Below the pieces are notes generated by a model. The model saw only the letters and a program-made list of their open reading frames with translations, did no database searches and was not told the DNA's origin. A stretch of DNA of 64,000 nucleotides from Allochromatium vinosum DSM 180 (GTDB lineage Bacteria; Pseudomonadota; Gammaproteobacteria; Chromatiales; Chromatiaceae). Positions 34,469 through 46,374 of this stretch are shown here, in pieces. How positions within the stretch are numbered: position 1 is the stretch's first letter; every line of letters begins with the position of its first letter. Position numbers and translations under genes: made by a program. The stretch spans positions 1,713,154 through 1,777,153 of the forward strand of contig NC_013851.1 of assembly GCF_000025485.1 (NCBI RefSeq). The letters are read 5' to 3'.

Positions 34469-36268
34469 ATGCTCAACACCGCTCCCGCACACGCTGATCA
34501 CCCCGCGCTCGACGTGGAGGCGATCCGCGCCCAGTTCCCCATCCTGACGACCCCGACCGACGGCCAACCGCTGATCTACCTCGACAGTGCCGCCAGCACC
34601 CAGCAGCCCGAGTGCGTGATCGACGCCGTGGCCGACTATCATCGCGGCCATCATGCCAACATCCATCGCGGCGCCTACCAGCTCTCGCGCACCGCGACCC
34701 GGATGTACGAGGCGGCACGCGAGCGGGTCGCCCGCTTCCTCAACGCCGCCGATCCGGTCGAGTGTCTGTTCACGCGCGGCACGACCGAGTCGATCAACCT
34801 GGTCGCCGCCATCTGGGGCCGCGCCACGCTCCAGCCCGGCGACGAGATCCTGATCTCGACCCTGGAGCATCATTCCAACATCGTCCCCTGGCAGATGGTG
34901 GCCGCGACCACGGGCGCGCGCCTCCGTGTCATCCCGATCGACGATGCCGGTGATCTGGATCTGGACGCCTATCGACGTTTGCTCTCGCCGCGCACGCGGC
35001 TGGTCGCGGTCAATCAGGTCTCCAACGCGCTCGGCACCATCAACCCGGTGGCCGAGATCATCGCCGAAGCCCATGCCGCCGGGGCGCTGGTGCTGATCGA
35101 TGGGGCGCAGTGGGTCGCGCACGGCCCGACCGACGTCCAGGCGCTCGACGCCGATTTCTATGTGTTCTCCGGCCACAAGCTCTATGGACCGACCGGCATC
35201 GGCGTGCTCTACGGCAAGCGCCGGCTGCTGGAGTCCATGCCGCCCTATCAGGGCGGGGGCGACATGATCGAGCGCGTCACCTTCGAGCACACCACCTATG
35301 CCGGACTGCCGAACCGCTTCGAGGCCGGCACGCCGCACATCTCGGGCGCGGTCGGCCTGGCGGCGGCCATCGACTGGGTCGAGTCGATCGGCCTGGAGGC
35401 CATCGGCGCGCACGAGCAGGCGCTATTGCATCAGGCCACCGGACGGCTGGCGCAGATTCCGGGGCTTACGATCAAGGGCACGGCCCGACACAAGAGCGGC
35501 GTCATCTCCTGGGTGATGAACGATCCGCCGATCGCCACGCTCGACATCGGCACCGCGCTCGATCTGCGCGGCATCTGCATCCGCACCGGGCATCACTGCT
35601 GTCAGCCGCTCATGGACCGACTGGGCGTGAACTCGACGGCGCGCGCCTCCTTCGGCGTCTACAACCGGCTCGACGAAGTTGAGGCGCTGGCCGAGGCGTT
35701 GAGCGAGATCCGCGCCTCGGCGAGTCGTCAGCGGCACGCATCGGGCGTGTCTCAGGTGACACCGGGAGCCGCCGGGGAGAGTTTGAACCCAGGAAGCGGG
35801 GAGGGGCCGGAACCGACCCTGAGCTACCCGGCCGCCATGGCCGATTCCCCGCGAGCCGCCGCCGACGAGATCGCCGAGGTCTTCGAACTGCTGCCCGACT
35901 GGCCGATGCGCCATCAGCACATCATCGACCTGGGCGATCGACTGCCGCCCATGCCGGACTCGCTCAAGACCGAGGCCAACGCGGTGCACGGCTGCCAGAG
36001 TCAGGTCCACATCGCCGCGCGGGTGCGGCCCGGAACCACGGATGTCATCGAGTTCCTGGCCGACAGCGACGCCAACATCGTGCGCGGTCTGATCGCGCTG
36101 CTCCAGCAGCTCTACTCGGGTCAGCCGGCACGCGACATCCTGGCGTTCGATGTCGAAGCGTTCTTCAAGCAGATCGGACTCGACCAGCATCTGAGCCTGA
36201 CACGGCGCAACGGACTGGAGGCCATGGTGCGGCGTGTGCGTCAGTTGGCGGGGACGATCGCGGGCTGA
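34469..36268 (+). CDS. Fused cysteine desulfurase SufS and sulfur acceptor SufE
   Basis: About 599 residues from ATG 34469 (MLNTAPAHADHPALDVEAIRAQFP). Residues 1-415 are SufS: LDSAASTQQP, EHHSNIVPWQM, the pyridoxal phosphate lysine in FSGHKLYGPTGIGVLYGK (about 236) and active cysteine in RTGHHCCQPLMDRLG (about 377). After a linker of about 45 residues rich in Gly, Pro and Glu comes SufE (about 465-599), with acceptor cysteine in EANAVHGCQSQVHIAARV (about 508). SufS takes sulfur from cysteine and SufE carries the persulfide to the SufBCD scaffold. Here both are one chain, away from any suf operon. Confidence 0.93.
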   Translation: MLNTAPAHADHPALDVEAIRAQFPILTTPTDGQPLIYLDSAASTQQPECVIDAVADYHRGHHANIHRGAYQLSRTATRMYEAARERVARFLNAADPVECLFTRGTTESINLVAAIWGRATLQPGDEILISTLEHHSNIVPWQMVAATTGARLRVIPIDDAGDLDLDAYRRLLSPRTRLVAVNQVSNALGTINPVAEIIAEAHAAGALVLIDGAQWVAHGPTDVQALDADFYVFSGHKLYGPTGIGVLYGKRRLLESMPPYQGGGDMIERVTFEHTTYAGLPNRFEAGTPHISGAVGLAAAIDWVESIGLEAIGAHEQALLHQATGRLAQIPGLTIKGTARHKSGVISWVMNDPPIATLDIGTALDLRGICIRTGHHCCQPLMDRLGVNSTARASFGVYNRLDEVEALAEALSEIRASASRQRHASGVSQVTPGAAGESLNPGSGEGPEPTLSYPAAMADSPRAAADEIAEVFELLPDWPMRHQHIIDLGDRLPPMPDSLKTEANAVHGCQSQVHIAARVRPGTTDVIEFLADSDANIVRGLIALLQQLYSGQPARDILAFDVEAFFKQIGLDQHLSLTRRNGLEAMVRRVRQLAGTIAG

Positions 36269-36293
36269 TGGGACGGGGAAGCGGATGTTGAAC

Positions 36294-36318
36294 CGCCAGG
36301 GCGCGAAGGACGCCAGGG
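36294..36318. repeat. Short direct repeat in convergent intergenic space
   Basis: CGCCAGGG occurs at 36294-36301 and again at 36311-36318, separated by CGCGAAGGA, between the converging SufS-SufE and DsrC-like genes. The wording resembles small dispersed intergenic repeats seen in many proteobacteria. Confidence 0.3.
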
Positions 36319-36357
36319 ATGGCGATGCCCGGCTTCGCGCCTCGACGGTTGTGCGGT

Positions 36358-36696
36358 CTAGTAACCGCCCTTGCGCTTGACCGCCGGCAGTCCGGCGATC
36401 TTGGTGCCCTGCTTGGTGGGCGCCAGCGGGAAGAGCAGGTAGAGATCCTTGCTGGTGGGCTTGGTGCCCCACATCTTGCCCATGTCCTTGAGCACCACGC
36501 GCTCCATCGGCTGATTCTGGCCGTTGTTGATGTACTCGTCGCGCAGATAGTTGATCACGTCCCAGTGCTTGTCGGTCAGCTCGATGCCCTCGATCTCGGC
36601 GAGCTTGCGGGCGACGTCCTCGTCCCAGTCGGAGTGGTTCTCCAGATAACCGGTGTCAGTCGTGGCGATGGTGCGGCCGTTGACCTCGATGGCCAT
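36358..36696 (-). CDS. DsrC/TusE-family protein lacking all cysteines (RspA-like)
   Basis: 112 residues. The sequence MAIEVNGRTIATTDTGYLENHSDWDEDVARKLAEIEGIELTDKHWDVINYLRDEYINNG is plainly DsrC/TusE fold. In DsrC the C-terminal arm carries two cysteines (about GxCxPTGCV) and TusE keeps one. Here the arm reads LPAVKRKGGY and the whole protein has no cysteine, so it cannot carry sulfur as a persulfide or trisulfide. Cysteine-less homologues are known as RspA and are thought to be regulatory. It does not sit in a dsr cluster; SufS-SufE is the convergent neighbour. Confidence 0.85.
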   Translation of the reverse strand: MAIEVNGRTIATTDTGYLENHSDWDEDVARKLAEIEGIELTDKHWDVINYLRDEYINNGQNQPMERVVLKDMGKMWGTKPTSKDLYLLFPLAPTKQGTKIAGLPAVKRKGGY

Positions 36697-36793
36697 GTCT
36701 TGCTCCTCTCTGTCATCAGAATTGTCGTGTGGTTGGCCTAGATAGCGGCATTGCCTGCCGTTCTCAATTCAGAACATTCGGATTTTATGATGC

Positions 36794-38059
36794 TCATAGC
36801 AGGATCGCCACTACCGCGCCCGTCATCAGGGTCGCGAGCGTGCCGGCGAGGATGGATTTGAAACCGAACGCGACGATCTCGGGTCGGCGCTCCGGGGCCA
36901 GGGCGCCGAGTCCGCCGATGAGGATGCCGAGACTGCCGAGATTGGCGAAGCCGCACAGCGCATAGGTCAGGATGATCCGGCTGCGCTCGCCGAGCGCTTC
37001 GGGAGGCAGCGCGGCGAGCTGGAGATAGGCCACCAGCTCATTGAGCACGGTCTTGACGCCCATGAGCGCGCCGGCGGTCTGAGCCTCGGACCAGGGAATG
37101 CCGATCAGCCAGACCACCGGCGCCATCAGCCAGCCGAGCAGCCGTTGCGCCGTGAGCGGCTCGCCGGCGACCGCCGGCAGCAGACCCAGCGCCTGATTGA
37201 ACAGACTGACCAGCGCGACCATGACGATCAGCATGGCGATGATGTTGAGCCAGAGCGGGATGGCTTCCAGTGCGCCGCGCGTGATGGCGTCCATGGCGCC
37301 GTGGGTTGAGCGCTCGATCCGAGTGTCGAGAACCGGCGTGTTTCCGGCCGGCTCGGGGATCAGGAGTCCGGCGATCACCAGCGCGGCGGGCGCGTTGATC
37401 AGCGAAGCGGTGAGGATATGGCCCATGGCGTCCGGCACCACAGGCCCGATGAGACTGGCATAGAGCACCATCACGGTGCCGGCGATGGTCGCCATGCCGC
37501 AGGTCATGAGTCCGAACAGCGCCGAGCGCGACAGGCTCGACACATAGGGCCGGATCAGCAGGGGCGCCTCGGTCATGCCGACGAAGACATTGGCGGCGGC
37601 CGCCAGTCCCAGCGGCCCGCCGGTGCCCAGGGTGCGTCGCAGCAGCCAGGCGAAGCCGCGCACGACCAGCGGCAGGATGCGCCAGTGGAAGAGCAGGGAC
37701 GAGAGCGCGCTGATGACCAGGATCAGCGGCAGGGCGCGGAAGGCGAGCACGAAGCTGTTGTGCGGATAGACCGTCTCGAACGGGGCGGACCCGCCGCCGA
37801 GATAGCCGAAGACCAGCTCGGTGCCGGCCTGGGTCGCAGTCTGGATGGACAGCACCAGTTGGTTGAGCAGCAGAAAGCCGTCCTTGACCCCCGGCAGCTT
37901 GAGCAGCGCCAGCGCCATGAAGAATTGCAGTCCCAGACCGGCGAGCACCAGCCGGGGACGCACGGCGCGCCGATCCTCGCTCAACAGCCAGGCCAACGTC
38001 AGGAACGCCAGTAGCCCGAGCAGCGGCTGGAGTCGCGTCAGGATGTCAGGATGGTCCAC
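36794..38059 (-). CDS. Concentrative nucleoside transporter, NupC/CNT family
   Basis: 421 residues with about ten membrane helices. CNT features: GTELVFGYLGGG, FVLAFRALPLILVISALSSLLFH, VFVGMTEAPLLIRPYV (the G-Q/M-T-E-A-P region that binds Na and nucleoside), FGLMTCGMATIAGTVMVLYA and ALMGVKTVLNELVAYLQL near the end, then LCGFANLGSLGILIGGLGALAPERR. It imports nucleosides with Na or H ions. It runs in the same direction as the DsrC-like gene. Confidence 0.93.
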   Translation of the reverse strand: MDHPDILTRLQPLLGLLAFLTLAWLLSEDRRAVRPRLVLAGLGLQFFMALALLKLPGVKDGFLLLNQLVLSIQTATQAGTELVFGYLGGGSAPFETVYPHNSFVLAFRALPLILVISALSSLLFHWRILPLVVRGFAWLLRRTLGTGGPLGLAAAANVFVGMTEAPLLIRPYVSSLSRSALFGLMTCGMATIAGTVMVLYASLIGPVVPDAMGHILTASLINAPAALVIAGLLIPEPAGNTPVLDTRIERSTHGAMDAITRGALEAIPLWLNIIAMLIVMVALVSLFNQALGLLPAVAGEPLTAQRLLGWLMAPVVWLIGIPWSEAQTAGALMGVKTVLNELVAYLQLAALPPEALGERSRIILTYALCGFANLGSLGILIGGLGALAPERRPEIVAFGFKSILAGTLATLMTGAVVAILL

Positions 38060-38083
38060 GGGTCGGCGGCGGGCGTCAGCGGA

Positions 38084-38956
38084 TCATTGCTGGGTCGCCG
38101 GGGGCGCGTGGCGGGTGGCGCCGGCGAAGAGCTGGCGCGCGTCGACCGGGTCGAAGCGATAGAGCCGGTTGCAGAACTCGCAGGTGACTTCGATCGCCCC
38201 GTGCTCGTCGAGCAGGTGGTCGATGTCGGATTCGCCGAGCAGCTTGACCATGTCGGCGATGCGCGAGCGCGAGCAGCCGCAGCGGAAAGAGACCGGCTCT
38301 GATTCGAACAGCCGCACGGTCTCTTCGTGGAAGAGCCGGTGCAGTAGCGGTTCGGTCGCCAGGTCCAACAATTCGCCGGGCGTGAGCGTATCGGCGAGCA
38401 GGGTCACGCGGTTCCAGTCTTCTTCGGTCGCGCCGGCCTCGGGCAAGCGTTGCAGCAACAGACCCGAAGCACGCGACGGACCCGCCGCCAGCCACAGTCG
38501 GGTCGGGATCTGCTCGGAATCGGTGAAATAGTGCTCGATGGCATCGGTCAGACGCGCACCGGCCAGAGGGATCACGCCCTGATAGGGCTGGCCGCGCCCC
38601 TGGTCGATGGTCAGCACCAGTTGTCCCGTGCCGAACTGCGCGCTCAGCGAGTCGGCGGCTGGAACCTCAGCCTCCCAGCGCGCCAGACCGCGCACCGTGC
38701 GCGCGTGCGTGGCCTGGGCGACCAGGGTGCGGATCGGGCCTGAACCCTGGATCTGGAGTATCAGCGACCCTTCGAACTTGATGGTCGCCGCCAACAGCGA
38801 GGCCGCCGCCAGCGCCTCGCCCAGTCGCGCGGCCACTGGCTCGGGGTAGGGATGCGCCTCCAGCGCAGCACGCCAGCTCGCATCCAGATGGACCAGATTG
38901 CCGCGAATGCCGGCGTGTTCGAAGAGAAAGCGTGAGAGTGTATCCGAGTCGTTCAT
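38084..38956 (-). CDS. hslO: Redox-regulated chaperone Hsp33
   Basis: 290 residues. The C-terminal zinc switch is CGCSRSRIADM followed by CEFCNRLYRFDP, giving the CxC...CxxC set that releases zinc and forms disulfides under oxidative stress. The N-terminal part (GNLVHLDASWRAAL, IKFEGSLILQIQGSGPIRTLVAQ, GQPYQGVIPL) matches Hsp33. It is 25 bases upstream of the transporter gene in the same direction. Confidence 0.97.
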   Translation of the reverse strand: MNDSDTLSRFLFEHAGIRGNLVHLDASWRAALEAHPYPEPVAARLGEALAAASLLAATIKFEGSLILQIQGSGPIRTLVAQATHARTVRGLARWEAEVPAADSLSAQFGTGQLVLTIDQGRGQPYQGVIPLAGARLTDAIEHYFTDSEQIPTRLWLAAGPSRASGLLLQRLPEAGATEEDWNRVTLLADTLTPGELLDLATEPLLHRLFHEETVRLFESEPVSFRCGCSRSRIADMVKLLGESDIDHLLDEHGAIEVTCEFCNRLYRFDPVDARQLFAGATRHAPPATQQ

Positions 38957-39031
38957 CGAATGATTTTGGGGCGTGTTGTTCAGTGCGTTGAATTTCGTTC
39001 AGTTCGTTCCGTCGATCGCAACCATTGCCGC

Positions 39032-39868
39032 TCAGTCGAGCGTCGCCAGAAACGCATCGACGGTCGGTTGCAGCGCGCGTTCACCGGCCAGCACGGCCGT
39101 CTCGAAGTCACGGCGCCACAGCTGCATCAGTGGTCGGGCGCGCTTCCATTCCTCGAACAGGATGCGTGCCAGCGGCCCGCCGTGCTCGATGAAGCCGAGG
39201 TCGTCGAAGTCGCGCGCGGCCTGTTGGCGGTCATAGGCGAAGCGCACGATCTCCCAGCTCCAGGCACCGCGCTCGAACGTCAGCAGGGCATAGCTGCCGC
39301 GCGGATCGCCATCGAAGGGCGAGCCGACCGAGCCGACGTTGAGGATAGGCAGGCCGTCGAGTACCCGCTCCAGCGGACGATGGGTGTGGGCGGTGACGAA
39401 GAGCGCCAGATCGGTCGGCAGTGTACCGCGCAGCTCTTCGTCCGTGACGCTGGTGCCGATGCCGTGGCGGTTGCTGACCAGGGTGCCGTGGGTGACATGC
39501 ACCCAGGAATCATCGGTGCCAGCGTTGAAACAGAGATGATCCGGCCAGTCGACGAGTGCGTCGAGCCGGGGTTCGATCTGCTTGTAAGTCCAGTCGGCGA
39601 ACAGACGCATCTCGGCTTCGAGCGCATCGCGCGGGGCTTCATGTCCGCAACGCTGGATCCAGGTCTCGTGGTTGCCGTTGACCGGCAGCCAGCCGCGCGT
39701 GCGCCTCAATTCGTCGAAGCGTTCCAGACAGGCCAGACTGCTGGGTCCGCGATTGATGAGATCCCCGGCCATGACCACCAGATCCGGCCTCCAGTCGAGG
39801 ATATGGGCGACGGCCTCGTCCATGGCGGGCCGGTTGCCCTGGACATCGGAGAAGATGGCGACCTTCAT
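39032..39868 (-). CDS. Calcineurin-like metallophosphoesterase
   Basis: 278 residues. Motifs of the fold: IFSDVQGNRPAMDEAV (D-x-Q/H), MAGDLINRGPSSLACL (GDxxxRG), PVNGNHETWI (GNHE), GTLVSN and VTAHTHRPLE (GHTH-type). It resembles the YfcE/PrpE-like predicted phosphodiesterases; substrate unknown. Its start overlaps the stop of the MTH1187-type gene by four bases, so they are co-translated. Confidence 0.85.
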   Translation of the reverse strand: MKVAIFSDVQGNRPAMDEAVAHILDWRPDLVVMAGDLINRGPSSLACLERFDELRRTRGWLPVNGNHETWIQRCGHEAPRDALEAEMRLFADWTYKQIEPRLDALVDWPDHLCFNAGTDDSWVHVTHGTLVSNRHGIGTSVTDEELRGTLPTDLALFVTAHTHRPLERVLDGLPILNVGSVGSPFDGDPRGSYALLTFERGAWSWEIVRFAYDRQQAARDFDDLGFIEHGGPLARILFEEWKRARPLMQLWRRDFETAVLAGERALQPTVDAFLATLD

Positions 39869-40188
39869 GGCTGGTCGGCCGTCGGCGCGTCGAGCCGGCG
39901 GCGCACCGAGTCGAGCTTGCCGGTCAGGCGTCCACTCGCTCCAGGGCGGATGTCGAACTTGGCGACCACATAGACGCGCTCGGCACCGAATCCGTCCAGG
40001 ATGGCGTTGGCGCGCTCGATGATGGCCAGCGCCTCGGGCAATGTATCGGTTTCGACCTGGGTGCCCATGGGCGAGAGCTGATGCTCGAAGCCGCTGTCGC
40101 GGATCATGGCGATCACGGGTGCGACGAACCGGCTGAAACTGCTCCCCTGATCGGTCGGGAAAATGGTGAGATCGAGGATCACGGACAT
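39865..40188 (-). CDS. MTH1187/YkoF-like thiamine-binding family protein
   Basis: 107 residues. The sequence MSVILDLTIFPTDQGSSFSRFVAPVIAMI, GTQVETDTLPEALAIIERAN and RVYVVAKFDIRPG has the ferredoxin-like layout of the MTH1187 (UPF0045) family. Members bind thiamine or related compounds in some structures; the cellular role is unclear. It is the first gene of a pair with the metallophosphoesterase. Confidence 0.85.
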   Translation of the reverse strand: MSVILDLTIFPTDQGSSFSRFVAPVIAMIRDSGFEHQLSPMGTQVETDTLPEALAIIERANAILDGFGAERVYVVAKFDIRPGASGRLTGKLDSVRRRLDAPTADQP

Positions 40189-40270
40189 GGGTGTGCCACC
40201 TCTGGTGGACGGACGCCGGTTATTGCGGCGTTCAAGCGGGATTGAGCCAGTCGTGCTGAGGTCGGGGCGG

Positions 40271-40312
40271 GACGACCGGGATTCCAGGCGTGACCTGGAT
40301 GTCCCGGTCGTC
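40271..40312 (-). terminator. Long hairpin downstream of acnA
   Basis: GACGACCGGGA at 40271-40281 and TCCCGGTCGTC at 40302-40312 pair over 11 bases, and CCAGG/CCTGG continue the stem inside. No T run follows leftward, so it may stabilise the acnA 3' end or serve as a factor-dependent end. Confidence 0.5.
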
Positions 40313-40327
40313 GGGCGGGATGGCCGA

Positions 40328-42991
<2,664 letters not shown>

Positions 42992-43113
42992 CGAGGGCTC
43001 CGGTGGCATGGATCGGCTAGTTATCGTTTGGAGCGCTCGATTCTAGCGTCCGGTGCTGGGATATTCCATATGCTGCACTGCAACGAAAACCGGATCGCAT
43101 GTCGGCGTCCGCT

Positions 43114-43737
43114 TCAGCCATGCCGATCGAGATAACGCCGCGCTTCATCCAGGATCGGCCGGTTGCGAAACAGCAGTTGCCAGCGCGAACCGCCGACCTG
43201 ACGCCACAGCCGCGCCGCGCGTACCGCCGCCAGCAGCAGCGCGCGCAGCCGGTTCTGGTTGTCGGGGTTGCGCAGATGCAGCGGGTCGCCGTGGATCAGA
43301 ATACGTGGTTGCAGATGACTGAGCGTCTGGCTGTAGAGATCGGCGAAATGGGCCAGCAGGTTGGGGTGAAGCAGCTCGAAATGGACGCGCTTGGATTCGG
43401 CCTCGCGGATACCGTCCCCGAGGATCGCGAGCAGATCGGGCCGCTTGGCCAGCTCGCGTTCGAGCTTGATGACCTGGACTGCATAGCGCGTCAGCTCCAG
43501 GTTGCGCTCGGGCTGCCCGGTCAGCTGGGCGACGAGCTGGCGCGCGCCATTGGCCAGCACGCCCGGCTCGCCGAAGACCGACTCGACGTTCTCGGCATCG
43601 ACCTGGAACAGGCTATGGATGCAGGGCTGCATGATCTCGGTATCGACCGAACCCTGGCGGGCGATGCGGATGACGCAGTTGACGGCCTGATAGAGGCCGG
43701 CGAGGGCGATGGTGCGCTCCAGGTTGGTACGGGGCAT
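43114..43737 (-). CDS. hflD: High frequency lysogenization protein HflD homolog
   Basis: 207 residues from ATG 43737 (MPRTNLERTIALAGLYQAVNCV). The wording QPCIHSLFQVDAENVESVFG, GARQLVAQLTGQ, YAVQVIKLERELAKRPDL and LLLAAVRAARLWRQVGGSRWQLLF matches HflD. In Escherichia coli it is a peripheral membrane protein downstream of mnmA; the same mnmA-hflD order occurs here with a 64-base gap, which supports the call. Confidence 0.93.
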   Translation of the reverse strand: MPRTNLERTIALAGLYQAVNCVIRIARQGSVDTEIMQPCIHSLFQVDAENVESVFGEPGVLANGARQLVAQLTGQPERNLELTRYAVQVIKLERELAKRPDLLAILGDGIREAESKRVHFELLHPNLLAHFADLYSQTLSHLQPRILIHGDPLHLRNPDNQNRLRALLLAAVRAARLWRQVGGSRWQLLFRNRPILDEARRYLDRHG

Positions 43738-43801
43738 GGATATGGGGTCTCGATCGCAATACGTTGTGGCTGATGACGCCATCTTACAACGCATTCGAGG
43801 C

Positions 43802-44917
43802 TCAGGACGCCACGCCACGCTCGATGACGGCCCCGCCCAGACACTCGGTCTCCTGGTAGAAGACGACCGACTGGCCGGGCGTGACCGCACGCTGCGGCTC
43901 GTCGAAGCGCACCCGGCATCCATCGGCCCCGATCTCGACCAGTTCGCAGGCTTGCAACGGTTGGCGATGGCGCAGGCGCGCCAGACAGCGAAACGGCGTC
44001 TCGGGCGCCCGACCGCTGATCCAGTGGGGCTGGAGCGCCTCCAGCCCGGTCGACATCAGGAGCGGATGCCGGCTGTCCTGGACCACGATCAGCCGGTTGT
44101 TCGCGCTGTCTTTGACGGCGACATACCAGGGCGCCTCGCGTCCCTGGCTGACTCCGCCGATCCCGAGTCCCTGACGCTGGCCGAGGGTGTAATAGGCCAG
44201 CCCGTGATGCTCGCCGAGCCGCACGCCTTCGGGCGTCTCGATCGGTCCCGGCTCGCGCGGCAGATAGCGGGCGAGGAAGTCGCTGAACCGCCGCTCGCCG
44301 ATGAAGCAGATGCCGGTGCTGTCCTTCTTGGCGGCATTGGCCAGACCGAGTCGGCGAGCCAGGGCGCGCACCTCGCCCTTGGTGAGATCGGCGAGCGGAA
44401 ACAGGGCACGCGACAACTGTTCCTGATCCAGCAGATGCAGGAAATAGGTCTGATCCTTGTCGGCGTCGACGGCGCGATGCAGGTGATAGCCGCCCTGCGC
44501 GTCGGCGACGACCCGGGCATAGTGCCCGGTCGCGATCGCCTCGGCGCCCAGGCCGAGCGCATGGTCGAGGAAGGCGGCGAACTTGATCTCGCGGTTGCAG
44601 AGCACGTCCGGGTTGGGTGTGCGCAGCGCCTGGTATTCGCGCAGAAAATACTCGAAGACCCGATCCCAGTACTCAGCCGAGAAGTTGACCGTATGCAGCC
44701 GGATTCCGAGCCGCTCGGCCACCGCGCGCGCGTCGGCCAGATCCTCGGCGGCGGCGCAGTAGCCCTCGGCGTCGTCCTCCTCCCAGTTCTTCATGAACAG
44801 CGCCTCGACCGCATAGCCCTGTTCGAGCAGCCGATGGGCGGCGATGGCTGAATCGACACCGCCGGAGAGACCGACGATGACGCGCTGAGCGGAAGGAGTC
44901 TGGGCGTTTGCTGGCAT
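43802..44917 (-). CDS. mnmA: tRNA-specific 2-thiouridylase MnmA
   Basis: 371 residues from ATG 44917 ([28 protein letters not shown]). It has the PP-loop ATP site GLSGGVDS, the first catalytic cysteine in [14 protein letters not shown] and the second in [13 protein letters not shown]. It makes the 2-thio group of U34 in Glu, Gln and Lys tRNAs using sulfur relayed by Tus proteins. Upstream of hflD in the same direction. Confidence 0.97.
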   Translation of the reverse strand: MPANAQTPSAQRVIVGLSGGVDSAIAAHRLLEQGYAVEALFMKNWEEDDAEGYCAAAEDLADARAVAERLGIRLHTVNFSAEYWDRVFEYFLREYQALRTPNPDVLCNREIKFAAFLDHALGLGAEAIATGHYARVVADAQGGYHLHRAVDADKDQTYFLHLLDQEQLSRALFPLADLTKGEVRALARRLGLANAAKKDSTGICFIGERRFSDFLARYLPREPGPIETPEGVRLGEHHGLAYYTLGQRQGLGIGGVSQGREAPWYVAVKDSANNRLIVVQDSRHPLLMSTGLEALQPHWISGRAPETPFRCLARLRHRQPLQACELVEIGADGCRVRFDEPQRAVTPGQSVVFYQETECLGGAVIERGVAS

Positions 44918-45118
44918 GACGAAATGACGAAGCGATGGTTGAACTTGGGGAGATCCAGAATCGACAGGGCGCCCGCGAGGGTTCATCCTTGGAACCCGAT
45001 CACAGACCCAACCGCGTCGGGAGCCGACTCGCTGGCGCGAACCACTTGGCATCCCAGTACCGGCCCCGCTGGTCGGTCCACGATGATGTCACAAGGATAC
45101 AGCACGAGATAGACTGCC

Positions 45119-45538
45119 ATGTCAGAGGCAACTTTCGATCTGGTCGATGCCCGGGATTCATTCATGGATACGGACTGGTTCCATCACTGCCGGCAGACGC
45201 GCACGCCCTATATCGTGATCCGCAGCGCCGAAACCTCGGCCGATGTGCTCTGGGACTATGTCACCCTGTCGCCCGAGGCCGATGTCCGGATTCGCACCGA
45301 TTTCGCGGCCTTCGAGCGCGAGGCGCGCGCCATCTTCGAGCGTTGCGCCGGTCCCGATTCCTATCTGCGCATCAAGCCGACTCAGATCTGCTTCGACCAC
45401 CTGGCGCTCGACCGCGCCAAGCGCGCCGCGCTCGATCTCTATAGGCTGGTCGAGACCTATCTGTCCGCCCGCCCGGTGATGCGGGAGCCGGAGCACGCAC
45501 GGCCGAGTCTCCGCGAGGCGGCGGCTTCGATCGCCTGA
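45119..45538 (+). CDS. Hypothetical protein
   Basis: 139 residues, not recognised. It is soluble, with no signal peptide. A central part DYVTLSPEADVRIRTDFAAFEREARAIFERC and a helical end CFDHLALDRAKRAALDLYRLVETYL suggest an alpha/beta domain. It lies nine bases before a polysaccharide deacetylase gene in the same direction and probably shares its transcript, hinting at an envelope or carbohydrate role, but that is only context. About 200 bases upstream hold no recognised feature. Confidence 0.6.
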   Translation: MSEATFDLVDARDSFMDTDWFHHCRQTRTPYIVIRSAETSADVLWDYVTLSPEADVRIRTDFAAFEREARAIFERCAGPDSYLRIKPTQICFDHLALDRAKRAALDLYRLVETYLSARPVMREPEHARPSLREAAASIA

Positions 45539-45547
45539 GGGACGCCG

Positions 45548-46336
45548 ATGTTCACGCCATCCGGGCCGCGCGTTTCGATACTCATGTACCATCAGGTCGG
45601 CGTGTTCGCGCCGATGCGCGAACATCGCGCCAACTATTGCGACCATCGGCGCTTCGGCGCTCAGATGGATCTGCTCGCGCGTCTCGGCTATCGGGTGCTG
45701 GGTCTCGACGACGCCCTGGCCGGTCTGCGCGGTGAGCGTCCGCTACCGGCGCGTGCCCTGGTCCTGACCTTCGACGACGCCTACGACAACTTCGCCGAGT
45801 ATGCCTGGCCGGTGCTGGAGCGGCATGGCTTTCCGGCGACCGTCTATGCCATCAGCGGCTGGCTCGGGCGACGCGCCGAGTGGTTCGCCAAGGATCCGGG
45901 GCGCCCGATCCCGACGCTGATGAGCGCCGGGCGTCTGCGCGAGCTGCACGCCGCCGGCATCACGATCGGCTCGCACAGCGTCGATCATCTCAAGCTCGGT
46001 ACGCTCGATCCCGAGGCTCAACGCCGTCAGCTCGTCGACAGCCGCGCGGCGCTCGAAGACGTGCTCGGCGCGCCCGTGCGGCATCTCTGCTATCCCTTCG
46101 GCAGCTTCGACCGGACGACGGTCCATCTGGCCGGGGAGGCCGGCTACCGGAGCGCGACGACCTGTCTGCGCGGCGCGGCTGGCCCGGACGATCATCCGCT
46201 GGTACTGCCGCGCAAGGCGATCTCCTTCGGTGACGATCGGCTCGGCTATTGGTGGAAGCTCGCCGTCAAGCACGCGCCCAAGCCCGAGCTGGTCGAGTGG
46301 CGCCGACGTCTGGCCGGAGCGACGGCTTCGGGCTAG
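45548..46336 (+). CDS. Polysaccharide deacetylase family protein (NodB-like)
   Basis: 262 residues with GAGG ahead of the ATG. Carbohydrate esterase 4 motifs: catalytic LVLTFDDAYDNFAEYAWPVL (TFDDA), metal histidines in ITIGSHSVDHLKLG (SHSxDH), and the CYPFGSFDRTTV motif. No signal peptide or membrane helix is seen, so it is predicted cytoplasmic. It removes N- or O-acyl groups from a sugar polymer or lipid-linked sugar. It is followed by hldE, so lipopolysaccharide or envelope sugar work is likely. Confidence 0.88.
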   Translation: MFTPSGPRVSILMYHQVGVFAPMREHRANYCDHRRFGAQMDLLARLGYRVLGLDDALAGLRGERPLPARALVLTFDDAYDNFAEYAWPVLERHGFPATVYAISGWLGRRAEWFAKDPGRPIPTLMSAGRLRELHAAGITIGSHSVDHLKLGTLDPEAQRRQLVDSRAALEDVLGAPVRHLCYPFGSFDRTTVHLAGEAGYRSATTCLRGAAGPDDHPLVLPRKAISFGDDRLGYWWKLAVKHAPKPELVEWRRRLAGATASG

Positions 46337-46374
46337 ACTGCCAAGCCAATTATTTCCACCGCCCGGCCTCGATC

